DNA from: Staphylococcus sp. M0911
Lineage (GTDB): Bacteria > Bacillota > Bacilli > Staphylococcales > Staphylococcaceae
NCBI RefSeq assembly: GCF_003491325.1
Contig: NZ_CP022881.1
Coordinates: 1,488,001 to 1,552,000 of the forward strand
Reading direction: 5' to 3'
Length of the DNA stretch: 64,000 nt
Below are positions 1 through 8,931 of the stretch, one piece after another (position 1 is the stretch's first letter; every line of letters begins with the position of its first letter). Under the pieces are notes generated by a model. It made no database searches and was not told the DNA's origin. It worked only from the letters and a program-made list of their open reading frames with translations. Made by a program: the position numbers and the translations under genes.

Positions 1-629
1 CCATATGATTCAAAACGTGATTGCGTTTTTTCAGAAAAGGCTTTATCTAAATCACCATCTAATGAAATATCATTTGAATCATATAAAACGATTAACTTAT
101 CTAATTGGTTATGGCCGGCAAAAGAAGCTGCCTCATGTGAAATACCTTCCATTAAGTCGCCATCTGACGCAAGTACATAAGTATAATGATCTACTACATT
201 ATAATTATCTTTGTTAAATTTACCTGCTAAATGACTTTCCGCTAAAGCCATACCTACTGACATTGCAAAACCTTGTCCTAGTGGACCTGTTGTTACTTCT
301 ACGCCATCAGTATGTTTGAATTCTGGATGTCCTGGAGTTTTAGAACCCCATTGTCTAAATTGTTTAAGTTCATCCATTTCTAAGCTACCAGATACATGTA
401 ATAAGCTATATAATAATGCCGAACCATGTCCTGCTGATAATACAAATCTATCTCTGTTAAAATAATCTTTAGATTGGGGATTAAAATTTAGGTGTCTTGT
501 CCATAGTGTGTATGCCATTGGTGCTGCACCCATTGGTAAACCAGGGTGTCCTGAATTGGCTTTCTCTATTGTATCGATACTTAAAGCACGAATCGTATCG
601 ATTGCTAATTGATCTTCTTTATTAAACAT
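1..629 (-). CDS. tkt: Transketolase, N-terminal part (cut by window edge)
   Basis: Transketolase is the thiamine-diphosphate enzyme of the non-oxidative pentose phosphate pathway; it moves two-carbon units between sugar phosphates in the cytoplasm. Only the first ~209 residues are present, read leftward from the ATG at 627-629. Family landmarks include the N-terminal [22 protein letters not shown] segment's SGHPGLPMG, the [11 protein letters not shown] motif and the thiamine-pyrophosphate-binding stretch ending in [10 protein letters not shown] ribosome-binding site (GAAGGGAAG) precedes the ATG. The rest of the gene lies left of position 1. There is no sign of damage within the window. Confidence 0.95.
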   Translation of the reverse strand, partial: MFNKEDQLAIDTIRALSIDTIEKANSGHPGLPMGAAPMAYTLWTRHLNFNPQSKDYFNRDRFVLSAGHGSALLYSLLHVSGSLEMDELKQFRQWGSKTPGHPEFKHTDGVEVTTGPLGQGFAMSVGMALAESHLAGKFNKDNYNVVDHYTYVLASDGDLMEGISHEAASFAGHNQLDKLIVLYDSNDISLDGDLDKAFSEKTQSRFESY

Positions 630-762
630 TATATTTTCTTCCCTTCTTCAAATAATACCTCAAATTAATTATAACTTATTTTAATATAAATTCATAAAGA
701 AAAATCTGAAAAATCCCTCAGTTTTTCTATTAAAATAAATCTAAAATGATAAAATTTCACGC

Positions 763-999
763 TTATTTTTCTTTCTTATTCTGTTGAATTTTCTTTAATT
801 TTTCAGGAGTAACGTCATTACCTTCTGGATCTATCACTTTAGTATTTTCTAATTGCTTTTTGAATCCCTCTCTAAATGAATCAAGATATTTTTTTCTTAA
901 CTTAGATTGCTCTTTTGCTTCCTCGTTAGTTAAACCTTGCTCTTTCTTCTTTTTAGCTAATTCATTAATTCTATCAATATTCAAATCATTTTTAGACAT
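763..999 (-). CDS. DUF896 (UPF0291) small protein
   Basis: A 78-residue, highly charged, helical protein with no signal or membrane segment. It matches the DUF896/YnzC family, seen in the LAKKKKEQGLTNEEAKEQ and LRKKYLDSFREGFKKQL blocks. In Bacillus a member (YnzC/YneA-neighbour) sits in the SOS region beside lexA, and here too it lies between tkt and sosA/lexA. The molecular role is not established; a two-helix hairpin fold is known for the family. The start is the first ATG, after a GGAAG ribosome-binding site. Confidence 0.85.
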   Translation of the reverse strand: MSKNDLNIDRINELAKKKKEQGLTNEEAKEQSKLRKKYLDSFREGFKKQLENTKVIDPEGNDVTPEKLKKIQQNKKEK

Positions 1000-1134
1000 T
1001 CAACTTCCTACTTTCATCTCAATTATTGTTCAATTATATATATATCATAATTTTCTAACCTTATATCATATATTTTTATATTCTTATAATAATATAGCGT
1101 TGATAAACCTTCCATAAAATATAACAAAAAAAAT

Positions 1135-1158
1135 GAGCATAACCAAATCGTTACGCTC
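1135..1158 (-). terminator. Terminator after sosA
   Basis: On the minus strand GAGCGTAAC and GTTATGCTC pair around a short loop and are followed by a run of eight T. It lies just downstream of the sosA stop codon. Confidence 0.75.
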
Positions 1159-1181
1159 ACTTTCTCTTTATTTAATCTATC

Positions 1182-1415
1182 TTAGTGGGCTAATGCGAAC
1201 ATAGACCCAGATTTATGTTCGCTGTTCCCATCATTATTAGGTACTTGATGTTCATTTTGGTTAGCATTCTGATGAATTTCATGATCTGTCATTTCGTACG
1301 TTTGTTCTGAATGTGCACTTTGATTAACACTTAAGAAGAATACTAAAAAGATAAGGCAAGATACTAAAAACACTGCTATATATGTTAAAAATGTCTTTGT
1401 TTGTTTTGTTAACAT
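1182..1415 (-). CDS. sosA: SosA, SOS-induced cell division inhibitor
   Basis: A 77-residue membrane protein divergent from lexA. In staphylococci SosA is the SOS-induced inhibitor of cell division, playing the part of Bacillus YneA. A single N-terminal membrane segment (roughly residues 10-30, rich in V, L, I, F) is followed by a polar, Asn/His/Glu-rich extracellular tail. The tail ends in the hydrophobic SMFALAH, typical of the family. I chose the ATG at 1413-1415, which has AGGAGTG six bases upstream. An upstream in-frame GTG overlaps that ribosome-binding site. Three LexA-type boxes lie between it and lexA. The length equals that of the S. aureus protein as I recall it. Confidence 0.88.
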   Translation of the reverse strand: MLTKQTKTFLTYIAVFLVSCLIFLVFFLSVNQSAHSEQTYEMTDHEIHQNANQNEHQVPNNDGNSEHKSGSMFALAH

Positions 1416-1428
1416 GAATTTCACTCCT

Positions 1429-1442
1429 AGAACGTTCGTTTG
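1429..1442. promoter_or_regulatory. LexA (SOS) box 1, sosA side
   Basis: AGAACGTTCGTTTG fits the Gram-positive LexA pattern CGAACRNRYGTTYC at most positions. It lies immediately upstream of the sosA ribosome-binding site. Confidence 0.65.
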
Positions 1443-1457
1443 TATTTATAATTTAAC

Positions 1458-1471
1458 AGAACAGATGTTCC
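1458..1471. promoter_or_regulatory. LexA (SOS) box 2
   Basis: AGAACAGATGTTCC matches CGAACRNRYGTTYC at 13 of 14 positions. It is central in the sosA-lexA intergenic region. Confidence 0.8.
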
Positions 1472-1486
1472 ATGTCAACACTTTAA

Positions 1487-1500
1487 CGAACAAACGTTTG
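1487..1500. promoter_or_regulatory. LexA (SOS) box 3, overlapping the lexA -35
   Basis: CGAACAAACGTTTG matches the LexA consensus except at the last base. It ends inside the -35 hexamer of the likely lexA promoter, so bound LexA would block its own transcription. Confidence 0.8.
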
Positions 1501-1526
1501 TTATTTGATTATAGAGATGCTATAAT
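1498..1526 (+). promoter_or_regulatory. lexA promoter
   Basis: TTGTTA at 1498-1503 and TATAAT at 1521-1526 are separated by 17 bases, a good housekeeping-type promoter. The -35 overlaps LexA box 3. Confidence 0.7.
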
Positions 1527-1557
1527 AAACTTAAATAAAACTAGGGAGTGCCTATAT

Positions 1558-2181
1558 ATGAGAGAATTAACGAAAAGACAAAGCGAAATATATGATTACA
1601 TTAAGCAGATTGTTCAATCAAAAGGGTATCCGCCAAGTGTTCGCGAAATTGGTGAAGCAGTAGGATTGGCCTCAAGTTCAACCGTTCATGGTCATTTATC
1701 AAGATTAGAAGAAAAAGGCTATATTAAACGCGATCCTACTAAACCTAGAGCAATTGAAATTGTTAGCGAACAATTAAACGATAATATTAGTATGGAAGAA
1801 ACGATTCATGTTCCTGTAATAGGTAAAGTAACAGCCGGTATTCCAATTACTGCAGTCGAGAATATTGAAGAATACTTTCCATTACCTGAACACTTAACTT
1901 CCACACATAATAGCGATATCTTTATTTTAAATGTTGTTGGAGACAGTATGATTGAAGCAGGTATTCTTGATGGCGATAAAGTCATCGTTCGTAGTCAAAC
2001 AATCGCAGAAAATGGCGATATCATTGTTGCGATGACTGAAGATGATGAAGCAACAGTTAAAAGATTTTATAAAGAAAAGAACCGATACAGATTACAACCA
2101 GAAAATAGTACAATGGATCCAATTTACTTAGATAATGTTATAGTAGTTGGAAAAGTAATCGGTTTATATAGAGAAATGTAA
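1558..2181 (+). CDS. lexA: LexA, SOS repressor
   Basis: LexA represses DNA-damage genes and self-cleaves when stimulated by RecA filaments. The 207-residue protein has an N-terminal winged helix (starting [15 protein letters not shown], with [20 protein letters not shown] as the recognition region). A C-terminal S24 peptidase domain follows, with the VTAGIP cleavage loop, the catalytic Ser in [11 protein letters not shown] and the catalytic Lys in EATVKRFY. I start it at the ATG at 1558, after TAGGGAG, rather than at an upstream in-frame ATG: the upstream part would be translated promoter and operator DNA. It is divergent from sosA and autoregulated through the boxes at 1429-1500. Confidence 0.97.
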   Translation: MRELTKRQSEIYDYIKQIVQSKGYPPSVREIGEAVGLASSSTVHGHLSRLEEKGYIKRDPTKPRAIEIVSEQLNDNISMEETIHVPVIGKVTAGIPITAVENIEEYFPLPEHLTSTHNSDIFILNVVGDSMIEAGILDGDKVIVRSQTIAENGDIIVAMTEDDEATVKRFYKEKNRYRLQPENSTMDPIYLDNVIVVGKVIGLYREM

Positions 2182-2210
2182 TCATAACTTATCCTCATAA
2201 CCCCCTATAA

Positions 2211-2243
2211 AAAAAGGATTAGGCCATTAGCCTAATCCTTTTT
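2211..2243. terminator. Bidirectional terminator after lexA
   Basis: AAAAAGGATTAGGC and GCCTAATCCTTTTT form a perfect 14-bp stem with a 5-base loop. It can serve lexA on the plus strand. Its right arm also encodes the last codons of the small minus-strand ORF at 2232-2315. Confidence 0.9.
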
Positions 2244-2315
2244 ATTTTGATTCTTATTCAAAACTTCTTTTACTTTTTCTAAGATATCAGGTTGTTGTTT
2301 TGATTTAGTTGACAT
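2232..2315 (-). CDS. Candidate 27-residue small protein
   Basis: A short ORF with a proper ribosome-binding site (AAGGAAG, eight bases before the ATG) encodes a 27-residue, Lys/Gln/Asn-rich soluble peptide (MSTKSKQQPDILEKVK at its N terminus). The C-terminal codons and the stop lie inside the lexA terminator stem. I do not recognise a family. It lies downstream of the CAP-domain gene, so it could be co-transcribed with it. The ribosome-binding site is the main support; the coding status needs conservation data. Confidence 0.45.
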   Translation of the reverse strand: MSTKSKQQPDILEKVKEVLNKNQNKKD

Positions 2316-2369
2316 TCTATCTACTTCCTTACAACTACTTAGTACCCCAACATATATTGTTTTAAACGA

Positions 2370-3395
2370 TTAACCAGTATAATTTTCTGTCCAATATGGT
2401 TGTCGTTGATCATTAAAATCGACGCCGACACCTAAAGTTGAAAAGCTATCATTTAGTATGTTTTTTCTGTGTCCTAATGAATTCATTAATCCTTCGTGAG
2501 CATATATACTATTTTGTTGTCCATAGGCTAGATTTTCTCCAGCTGCATTAAAATCATGACGATCTGCTTTCAATCGGTCAAATGGCGATTTTCCATTTAA
2601 ATCAGTATGATCAAAATAACTATTTTCTACCATATCTTGGCTATGCTTTCTAGCAGTGTCAGAAATGGATTTAGAATAACTTAATGTTGATAATTGTCTT
2701 TGCTTTCTTTCTGCATTAACGATATCAAAATCCTGTAATTCAAAACTTTTTTCTAAAGATTTAGAAGGTGCACCATATTGCTCTTGAAGCCTATTTTCCA
2801 TTTCGTCACTTACTTGATATAACGCAGTGACACCATTCTTTTCATGTTTATCATAGAAAACTGTAGTATAAATATGCTTTTTGTGAAATACATCATATTC
2901 ATCATTTTTAATTTCGAATCGCTTATTCCCTTTTTTTATCTCATCAAGAGGTTTACCTAAACGATCTCTCACCTTGTTTTTAGGTGTCGCATATTTTATT
3001 TTAGACTGAGAAGAAATTAAGTTTTGATTAGTATACATACCGTTTACTCTATCTTTAATATAACTAATCATGACAAATTGGTTATAATCATCATCGTAAT
3101 ACGTATACCAGTTGGTACCATATTCATTAGAAGTGATGCGCTTTTCTTTACCTAATTTATCTTCTACTTCTTTTTTTGACATATTCATTTGAACATTATT
3201 AATAGCAAACTCTTGTTTATTTGGAACATCCAAACTTATATCTTCTTCATTAGAATCTCCAAATGCCCAATGATCTATCTGTTGCCTAACTTCTATTTGA
3301 AGTTTTTCAAGTGGCTTTAACTCATTCAGTGGCAGAAAAATCACTAAACATAAACATGCGACAAAAAATACGAGAAACTTTTTAATTGTAGTCAC
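2370..3395 (-). CDS. CAP (SCP/PR-1) domain protein with CAP-associated N domain
   Basis: A ~340-residue exported or membrane-anchored protein. The first ~25 residues form a hydrophobic signal/anchor without a proper lipobox. Residues ~60-200 resemble the CAP-associated domain of Firmicutes. The last ~120 residues are a CAP domain, with HSQDMVENSYFDHTD, AGENLAYG, LGHRKNIL and YWTENYTG. The molecular activity of bacterial CAP proteins is unclear. The start is uncertain. The GTG at 3393-3395 has no spaced ribosome-binding site. AGGTGA overlaps that GTG and would be well placed for an in-frame ATT three codons further on. It lies 14 bases downstream of guaC and may share its transcript. Confidence 0.85.
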   Translation of the reverse strand: MTTIKKFLVFFVACLCLVIFLPLNELKPLEKLQIEVRQQIDHWAFGDSNEEDISLDVPNKQEFAINNVQMNMSKKEVEDKLGKEKRITSNEYGTNWYTYYDDDYNQFVMISYIKDRVNGMYTNQNLISSQSKIKYATPKNKVRDRLGKPLDEIKKGNKRFEIKNDEYDVFHKKHIYTTVFYDKHEKNGVTALYQVSDEMENRLQEQYGAPSKSLEKSFELQDFDIVNAERKQRQLSTLSYSKSISDTARKHSQDMVENSYFDHTDLNGKSPFDRLKADRHDFNAAGENLAYGQQNSIYAHEGLMNSLGHRKNILNDSFSTLGVGVDFNDQRQPYWTENYTG

Positions 3396-3409
3396 CTACC
3401 ATAAGATAC

Positions 3410-4387
3410 TTAGTCTCTATCTCCGTTAAAGATTGAATTTCTAACAATCACATAATCTACTGTGCAAAGTGATTTTAAATCTTTTCCACCCGCATAAGAA
3501 ATAGAGCTTTGTAAATCTTGTTGCATTTCTTTTAAAGTATCTTTCAATGATCCCTTATGTTCTACAAACATCTTTTTGCCTTCAACGTTTTTATGTTCGC
3601 CCTTTTGGAATTCGGAAGCACTACCAAAATATTCTTTATAGCGTTTACCTTCGAGTTCAACTGTTTCTCCCGGTGATTCTTCGTGTGCTGCAAACAATGA
3701 ACCAATCATAACCATTGAAGCCCCAAAACGGATTGATTTAGCAATATCACCGTGAGTTCGTATACCACCATCAGCAATCAATGGCTTTCGAGCTGCTTTA
3801 CTACATAAATTAAGTGCAGCTAATTGCCAACCACCTGTACCAAATCCTGTCTTAATTTTAGTTATACAAACTCGACCAGGTCCGATACCTACCTTCGTTG
3901 CATCAGCACCGGCATTTTCCAATTCTCTAACGCCTTCTGGTGTTCCTACATTACCTGCAATAACAAATGAATTAGGTAAATATGATTTAATATGCTTAAT
4001 CATATTAATGACAGAATCAGAATGTCCATGTGCAATATCGATTGTAATATATTCAGGTGTTATTTCTTCATTTGCGAGTTGTTCAATAAATTCAAACTCG
4101 GTTTTTTTTACACCAACTGAAATAGATGCAAATAAATGATTACTTTGCATTTTTTTGATAAACGGAATTCTAGCTGCTTCATTAAATCGATGCATGATAT
4201 AAAAATAGTCATTTTCTGCAAACCATTGTGCTAAATCTTCATTCATAACCGTTTGCATGTTAGCTGGTACAACTGGAAGTTTAAATGAACGTGGACCGAA
4301 TTGAATTGATGTATCACATTCAGATCTACTTTCAACAATACATTTGTTTGGTATTAGTTGTATGTCTTCATAATCAAATATTTTCAT
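3410..4387 (-). CDS. guaC: GMP reductase
   Basis: Converts GMP to IMP with NADPH and release of ammonia, which lets the cell rebalance guanine and adenine nucleotides. The 325-residue TIM-barrel protein belongs to the IMPDH/GMPR family, GuaC2 type. Diagnostic parts are the N-terminal [13 protein letters not shown], the catalytic-loop sequence [13 protein letters not shown] with its active-site Cys, [19 protein letters not shown] and the C-terminal [11 protein letters not shown]. The ATG at 4385-4387 follows an AAAGGGG ribosome-binding site. No CBS domain is present, which separates it from IMP dehydrogenase. Confidence 0.96.
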   Translation of the reverse strand: MKIFDYEDIQLIPNKCIVESRSECDTSIQFGPRSFKLPVVPANMQTVMNEDLAQWFAENDYFYIMHRFNEAARIPFIKKMQSNHLFASISVGVKKTEFEFIEQLANEEITPEYITIDIAHGHSDSVINMIKHIKSYLPNSFVIAGNVGTPEGVRELENAGADATKVGIGPGRVCITKIKTGFGTGGWQLAALNLCSKAARKPLIADGGIRTHGDIAKSIRFGASMVMIGSLFAAHEESPGETVELEGKRYKEYFGSASEFQKGEHKNVEGKKMFVEHKGSLKDTLKEMQQDLQSSISYAGGKDLKSLCTVDYVIVRNSIFNGDRD

Positions 4388-4545
4388 ATTAATCTAAAAG
4401 CCCCTTTATAAAAACAATATATTTTGGGATAAATAGCTAAAATCCGAATAATCAAAACAAAATCAGTTGCTTTATTCAGAAAAATATTATCCTTACTTAC
4501 TTTACATTGTTTTATTGTTCTTGTAAATGGACTTTAGTACGAGTT

Positions 4546-4815
4546 TTACCAACTTGATTTTTTCACACCTGGTATTTGTCCTTTATGAGCATGTTCTCTA
4601 AATGCGATACGTGACATTTCAAATTTTCTCAATACACCTCTTGGACGTCCAGTCACTTTACATCTACGCGTTAAACGTGTAGGTGATGAATCACGTGGTA
4701 ATTTTCTTAAAGCTTCATAATCACCTTTAGCTTTAAGTTCTTTTCGTAATTCAAAATATTTATCTACTAATTCTTGTCTTTTTTGTTCTTTTGCGATTTT
4801 TGATTTCTTAGCCAT
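4546..4815 (-). CDS. rpsN: Ribosomal protein uS14, zinc-independent paralogue
   Basis: An 89-residue small-subunit protein of the uS14 family. It is the long form without the CxxC zinc ribbon: only one Cys is present, in [11 protein letters not shown], whereas the zinc form is ~61 residues with CxxC pairs. Diagnostic segments are [15 protein letters not shown] and the C-terminal [18 protein letters not shown]. Cells use such C-minus paralogues when zinc is scarce. A Zur-type operator lies 22 bases upstream of the start, and a terminator separates the gene from rpmG. The ATG follows a good AGAGAGGTAA ribosome-binding site. Confidence 0.95.
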   Translation of the reverse strand: MAKKSKIAKEQKRQELVDKYFELRKELKAKGDYEALRKLPRDSSPTRLTRRCKVTGRPRGVLRKFEMSRIAFREHAHKGQIPGVKKSSW

Positions 4816-4836
4816 TCTTATTACCTCTCTTTTTAC

Positions 4837-4857
4837 AAATCGTAATTATTACGTTTT
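4837..4857. promoter_or_regulatory. Likely Zur operator upstream of rpsN
   Basis: Positions 4837-4857 read AAATCGTAAT-T-ATTACGTTTT. This closely fits the Gram-positive Zur inverted repeat AAATCGTAAT-N-ATTACGATTT, differing at about two positions. It overlaps the expected promoter of the zinc-independent rpsN, a classical Zur target. It is a sequence match only; no binding is shown. Confidence 0.75.
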
Positions 4858-4934
4858 ATATAATAACACGTATTTTGATTTTTGCAACCTTGAAATTTCC
4901 TTAGCTAAGTAAATTGTTGACTTTCTTTATTAAA

Positions 4935-4968
4935 AAAAGACCTTTTTCGATTAAGAAAAAGATCTTTT
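4935..4968 (-). terminator. Terminator between rpmG and rpsN
   Basis: AAAAGACCTTTTTC and GAAAAAGATCTTTT form a near-perfect stem with a 6-base loop, ending in T-rich sequence on the minus strand. It uncouples rpsN from rpmG. Confidence 0.7.
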
Positions 4969-5003
4969 CGCATTTCAAATTGTCGTATTTGAAAGATAAG
5001 TGA

Positions 5004-5153
5004 TTATTTAGTTTCACGATGTAACGTATATTTGTTTAATCTTGGGCAGTATTTTTTCATTTCAATACGCTCAGGATTATTTCTTTTATTTTTAGTTGTG
5101 ATATAGTTACGATCGCCACATTCTGTGCATGCTAATGTGATATTTACGCGCAC
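5004..5153 (-). CDS. rpmG: Ribosomal protein bL33
   Basis: A 49-residue large-subunit protein of the bL33 family: it begins [17 protein letters not shown] and ends [10 protein letters not shown]. The first CxxC is present. The second Cys pair is reduced to one Cys (YCPRLNK), as in several Firmicute L33 proteins. Translation starts at GTG (5151-5153), six bases after GAAAGGGTG. The gene is too short for many gene finders but is unmistakable. It is followed by a terminator and then rpsN. Only a weak half-site resembling a Zur box is seen upstream. Confidence 0.95.
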
Positions 5154-5231
5154 GTTCAACACCCTTTCTAGTTAGGAATACTTACGATTTAAAATTTTAT
5201 CATATAAATCTTCTGTGCGCAATCTTAACTT

Positions 5232-6749
5232 TTAATTTTTAAAGTTCTCATAAGTTTCGTCTTGCTCACCTTCTAGATCAATTGAATCAATATCAATACC
5301 TAATGCTTTCGCTACACCTTTACCATAATCTGGATCTGCTTTATAACAATGACGAATATGACGTCGTTTAACATCCTCAGTCACACCATCCATCGCATTT
5401 GCTGTATTAGTAAAGAGTCTCTCTTTGGCTTCATCTGATTGTAATCTAAATAACTTACCTGGTTGTTCAAAGTAGTTATCATCATCTTGACGTTGGTTAT
5501 ATTCATAACCATCACCATCAGCTGGGAATGGTGGCTTTTTAAATTCTGGTTGAGAATCATACACACCTTGATTATTTGGATAATAATGAGGTCCGCCACC
5601 TTGGTTATCATCTAATATACGCATTTGTCCATCACGACTAAATGGACATAAATTTTCAATACCTACACCTTTAGGTTGGTTAACTGGTATTTGCCAATGG
5701 TTAACTCCTAATCTATAACGTTGAGCATCACCATAAGAGAATAAACGACCTTGTAACATTTTGTCTGGTGAATAGTCTAGACCTGGAACGATGTTTGTAG
5801 GTGCAAAAGCAGCTTGTTCAACATCTTGGAAGTAGTTATTAGGATTGCGGTTTAATTCAAATTCTCCAACTTCAATTAATGGATAATCACCATGGTACCA
5901 AACTTTTGTTAAATCAAATGGGTTATCTTTATGATTTCTTGCTTGTTCTTCTGTCATTACTTGAATATACATTTTCCATTTAGGATAATCGCCATTTTCA
6001 ATCGCATTATATAAATCACGTTGTGATGAATCACGATCCGTAGCAATCACGTTAGCCGCTTCTTCATCTGTTAAATTTTTAATGCCTTGTTGTGTTCTAA
6101 AATGATATTTAACCCATACGCGTTCACCTTTATCATTGTACATAGAATATGTGTGTGAACCGAATCCATGCATATGTCGTAAATCTTTTGGAATACCTCT
6201 ATCAGACATTAAAATAGTCACTTGATGTAATGCTTCTGGCAATCCTGTCCAGAAATCCCAGTTATTTTGTGCACTTCTCATATTTGTTCTTGGGTCTCTT
6301 TTAACTGCTCTATTTAAACTTACGAATAATTTAGGGTCTCTAAAGAAGAATACAGGCGTATTATTACCAACTAAATCCCAGTTTCCGTCTTCAGTATAGA
6401 ATTTCAAAGCAAATCCACGAATGTCTCTCTCAGCATCTGCTGCACCTCTTTCACCAGATACAGTAGAAAATCTTGCGAACATTTCAGTTTGTTTACCTAC
6501 TTCTGAAAACATTTTAGCACTTGTATATTGTGTAATATCGTTAGTGACTGTAAATGTTCCAAATGCACCAGAACCTTTAGCATGCATACGTCTTTCAGGA
6601 ATCACTTCACGATCAAAATGTGACATTTGCTCTAAAAAGTAAATATCCTGCATTAAAAGTGGACCTCTTGGACCTGCTGTCATACTATTTTCTCTATCAG
6701 ACACGGGTGCGCCGAATAAACCTGTTAACTTGCCGTCTTGTTTAGACAT
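5232..6749 (-). CDS. katA: Catalase (haem, monofunctional)
   Basis: Breaks hydrogen peroxide into water and oxygen in the cytoplasm. The 505-residue protein has the catalase active-site segment [20 protein letters not shown] with the distal His, [11 protein letters not shown], and the haem-ligand region [14 protein letters not shown] with the proximal Tyr. The length is typical for clade-3 catalases. I start it at the ATG at 6747-6749, preceded by GGAGGGG. An in-frame GTG upstream lies inside that ribosome-binding site. A PerR-like box is 21 bases upstream of the start, so control by peroxide and iron is expected. Confidence 0.97.
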   Translation of the reverse strand: MSKQDGKLTGLFGAPVSDRENSMTAGPRGPLLMQDIYFLEQMSHFDREVIPERRMHAKGSGAFGTFTVTNDITQYTSAKMFSEVGKQTEMFARFSTVSGERGAADAERDIRGFALKFYTEDGNWDLVGNNTPVFFFRDPKLFVSLNRAVKRDPRTNMRSAQNNWDFWTGLPEALHQVTILMSDRGIPKDLRHMHGFGSHTYSMYNDKGERVWVKYHFRTQQGIKNLTDEEAANVIATDRDSSQRDLYNAIENGDYPKWKMYIQVMTEEQARNHKDNPFDLTKVWYHGDYPLIEVGEFELNRNPNNYFQDVEQAAFAPTNIVPGLDYSPDKMLQGRLFSYGDAQRYRLGVNHWQIPVNQPKGVGIENLCPFSRDGQMRILDDNQGGGPHYYPNNQGVYDSQPEFKKPPFPADGDGYEYNQRQDDDNYFEQPGKLFRLQSDEAKERLFTNTANAMDGVTEDVKRRHIRHCYKADPDYGKGVAKALGIDIDSIDLEGEQDETYENFKN

Positions 6750-6769
6750 TAAATTCCCCTCCACTTAAA

Positions 6770-6784
6770 TTAGAATTATTATAA
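6770..6784. promoter_or_regulatory. PerR box of katA
   Basis: TTATAATAATTCTAA on the minus strand matches the Per box TTATAATNATTATAA at all but one position. It lies directly in front of katA, the classical PerR target of staphylococci. Confidence 0.8.
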
Positions 6785-6954
6785 TATAGTATCCATTATA
6801 AAGTATCCCCTAAATGAATGAAACTTAAACGCCTTTTCTTAGATAATTATCAGAAAATTTGAATATTTTGCTTTAAAGTGCTAAATTACTATTGAATAGT
6901 AGGTATAAAAGAATTAAAATGATGGATATATTTAAAATAGATGGGAGACAGTAT

Positions 6955-8406
6955 ATGGAAGATAATAATATGAAGAGAGGTTTAACCTCCAGACACATAA
7001 CCATGATTGCTATAGGTGGTGCAATCGGAACTGGTTTGTTTGTGGCCACAGGTAGTGTCATTTCCGAAGCTGGACCTGGCGGCGCTATTCTTGCTTACCT
7101 GTTAATTGGTATCATGCTTTATTTTTTAATGGCGTCTATTGGTGAATTAGCTACTTTCTATCCAGTATCTGGTTCATTTAGTTCTTACTCTACACGATTT
7201 GTTGATCCGTCATTAGGTTTTACCATGGGCTGGTTATATTGGGGAATGTGGACCCTTGTAACAAGTGTAGACGTTATTGTTGCAGCAAATGTGTTAAAGT
7301 TTTGGGATGCTTTTAATTTCTTTAGTCCCTTAGCTTGGAGCTTGATATTTATTACGTTACTTTTACTACTAAATATCTTCTCAGTAAAAGCATTTGGTGA
7401 AACAGAGTTTTGGTTATCACTAATTAAAGTAGTCACAATTATTGTATTTATAGTTTTTGGTATTTTGATGATTTTTGGTATTTTAGGTGGACATTCTTAT
7501 GGATTTGAAAATTATACTAAAGGAGAAGCACCTTTTGTAGGTGGTATCTCAGGTATCTTAAGTGTTTTATTAGTTGCTGGCTTTTCTGTAGGTGGTACAG
7601 AAGTTGTTGCAGTCACAGCTGGAGAATCAAGTGATCCAAGTAAATCAATGCCTAGAGCGATTAAACAAGTATTTTGGAGAATTTTATTATTCTATGTATT
7701 ATCTATAGCAGTTATCGCTGCAATAATCCCATATATTGATCCATTACTATTAAATGAAAGTCAATCTGTTACTCAAAGTCCATTTACAATCGTATTTGAC
7801 CGTATAGGTATTGCTTTTGCTGCTTCAGTCATTAATGCAGTTATTTTAACTTCATTATTATCAGCTGCAAACTCAGGTATTTATACAACAAGCAGAATGC
7901 TTTATTCACTAAGTGTTGATAAACAAGCACCACAATTTTTCAACAAATTAAATAAAGCTACTAAATTACCGATTAGATCTATTCTAACAACTTATTTATT
8001 AGTAGTAGCTGTAGTAATATATGCTAATTTTAATTCTAATGCTGTATTTAATTTATTAAACATTATTGGTTCGATGGTCATCATTGTTTGGGGCTCTAGT
8101 ATTTGGGCACAAATAAGAGTGCGTCGTGCTATTAAAAAACAAGGTAAAGATGCTAATGAATTATTACCATATAAAGCACCGTTTTATCCATTCGGTCCTA
8201 TAGTTGTAATTGCTACATTATTATTCTTATTATTTGGTAGTTCTTTCGGAAGCATTGCTTCTGGTGATTGGATTAGTGTGATTAGAAACTTTGCACCTAT
8301 TCTAATCCTAGCAATTATCTTCTTTGTTCATAAAATGATTAAGAAAACGAAGTTTGTCAAACTTGAAGAAATGGATTTAAGTTCTCATATTTTCAAAAAT
8401 AATTAA
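6955..8406 (+). CDS. Amino-acid permease (APC family)
   Basis: A 483-residue inner-membrane transporter with twelve predicted hydrophobic segments. It belongs to the amino acid-polyamine-organocation family, AAT-type (gamma-aminobutyrate/lysine permease-like). The first helix carries the consensus MIAIGGAIGTGLFVATG. The segment VGGTEVVAVTAGESSDPSKS is the conserved substrate-site loop. The substrate cannot be told from sequence. I prefer the ATG at 6955, seven bases after GGGAG, over the upstream in-frame ATG at 6892, which has no ribosome-binding site. It is divergent from katA. Confidence 0.92.
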   Translation: MEDNNMKRGLTSRHITMIAIGGAIGTGLFVATGSVISEAGPGGAILAYLLIGIMLYFLMASIGELATFYPVSGSFSSYSTRFVDPSLGFTMGWLYWGMWTLVTSVDVIVAANVLKFWDAFNFFSPLAWSLIFITLLLLLNIFSVKAFGETEFWLSLIKVVTIIVFIVFGILMIFGILGGHSYGFENYTKGEAPFVGGISGILSVLLVAGFSVGGTEVVAVTAGESSDPSKSMPRAIKQVFWRILLFYVLSIAVIAAIIPYIDPLLLNESQSVTQSPFTIVFDRIGIAFAASVINAVILTSLLSAANSGIYTTSRMLYSLSVDKQAPQFFNKLNKATKLPIRSILTTYLLVVAVVIYANFNSNAVFNLLNIIGSMVIIVWGSSIWAQIRVRRAIKKQGKDANELLPYKAPFYPFGPIVVIATLLFLLFGSSFGSIASGDWISVIRNFAPILILAIIFFVHKMIKKTKFVKLEEMDLSSHIFKNN

Positions 8407-8607
8407 AAGTCATTAAAATGATTAATATTCATTACACCTTTCAATTGATTTGTTTAACTAATTTTAATTGAAAGGTGTATTTTATTTTGTCAAAATGAAC
8501 GCGCAACAATTAATAAATTACTATTGTTTTATAATTAAAGTTTATTTTCTGTAAACAAAATATCATGTATAATAAAGTTAAGAAAAATGGCTTATGAGGT
8601 GGTTTCA

Positions 8608-8922
8608 ATGATTGGTCAAACAAATTTGTTCGATGATGTGATTAAAAGTGACGAACGTTTTGTTATTGTCGTGCAATCTTTAGAAGAAAAAAATGGTCAA
8701 CTCGTTAAGAATACATTGCGAGAATATCCAAGTTTGAATCACGACCAAATGAACAACTTATTTACACATCTTAAAGAAGTATTTTTAGAAGAAAAGTTTC
8801 AAGAAAACCAATCAGCATTTACTATAACTGTTTATACAAACCTTGATTATGCTGCGGATCAAGTTTATGCACATGTTAAGCGCTATAAAGGCAAAAATGA
8901 TTGGACACACACAGCAAAATAA
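8608..8922 (+). CDS. Conserved hypothetical protein, 104 residues
   Basis: A soluble, acidic 104-residue protein starting MIGQTNLFDDVIKSD. I do not recognise a domain. It has an alpha/beta pattern (FVIVVQSLEE, FTITVYTNLDYAADQVYAHVKRY) and no signal or membrane segment. The start is the ATG at 8608, five bases after GAGGTGG; an earlier in-frame ATG at 8587 lacks a ribosome-binding site. It stands alone between two unrelated genes and ends at a large bidirectional terminator. Confidence 0.75.
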   Translation: MIGQTNLFDDVIKSDERFVIVVQSLEEKNGQLVKNTLREYPSLNHDQMNNLFTHLKEVFLEEKFQENQSAFTITVYTNLDYAADQVYAHVKRYKGKNDWTHTAK

Positions 8923-8931
8923 TCTAAAAAA

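Noticed and set aside
1414-1557. N-terminal extension of LexA from an upstream in-frame ATG
   Set aside because: The stretch is the operator/promoter region with three SOS boxes; family proteins start at MRELTKRQ.
5381-5611. Long minus-strand ORF inside katA in another frame
   Set aside because: A shadow frame of the catalase gene with low-complexity translation and no ribosome-binding site.
6842-6851. GATAATTATC as a Fur box between katA and the permease gene
   Set aside because: Only a short 10-base palindrome, far from the 19-base Fur consensus; the PerR box explains katA better.
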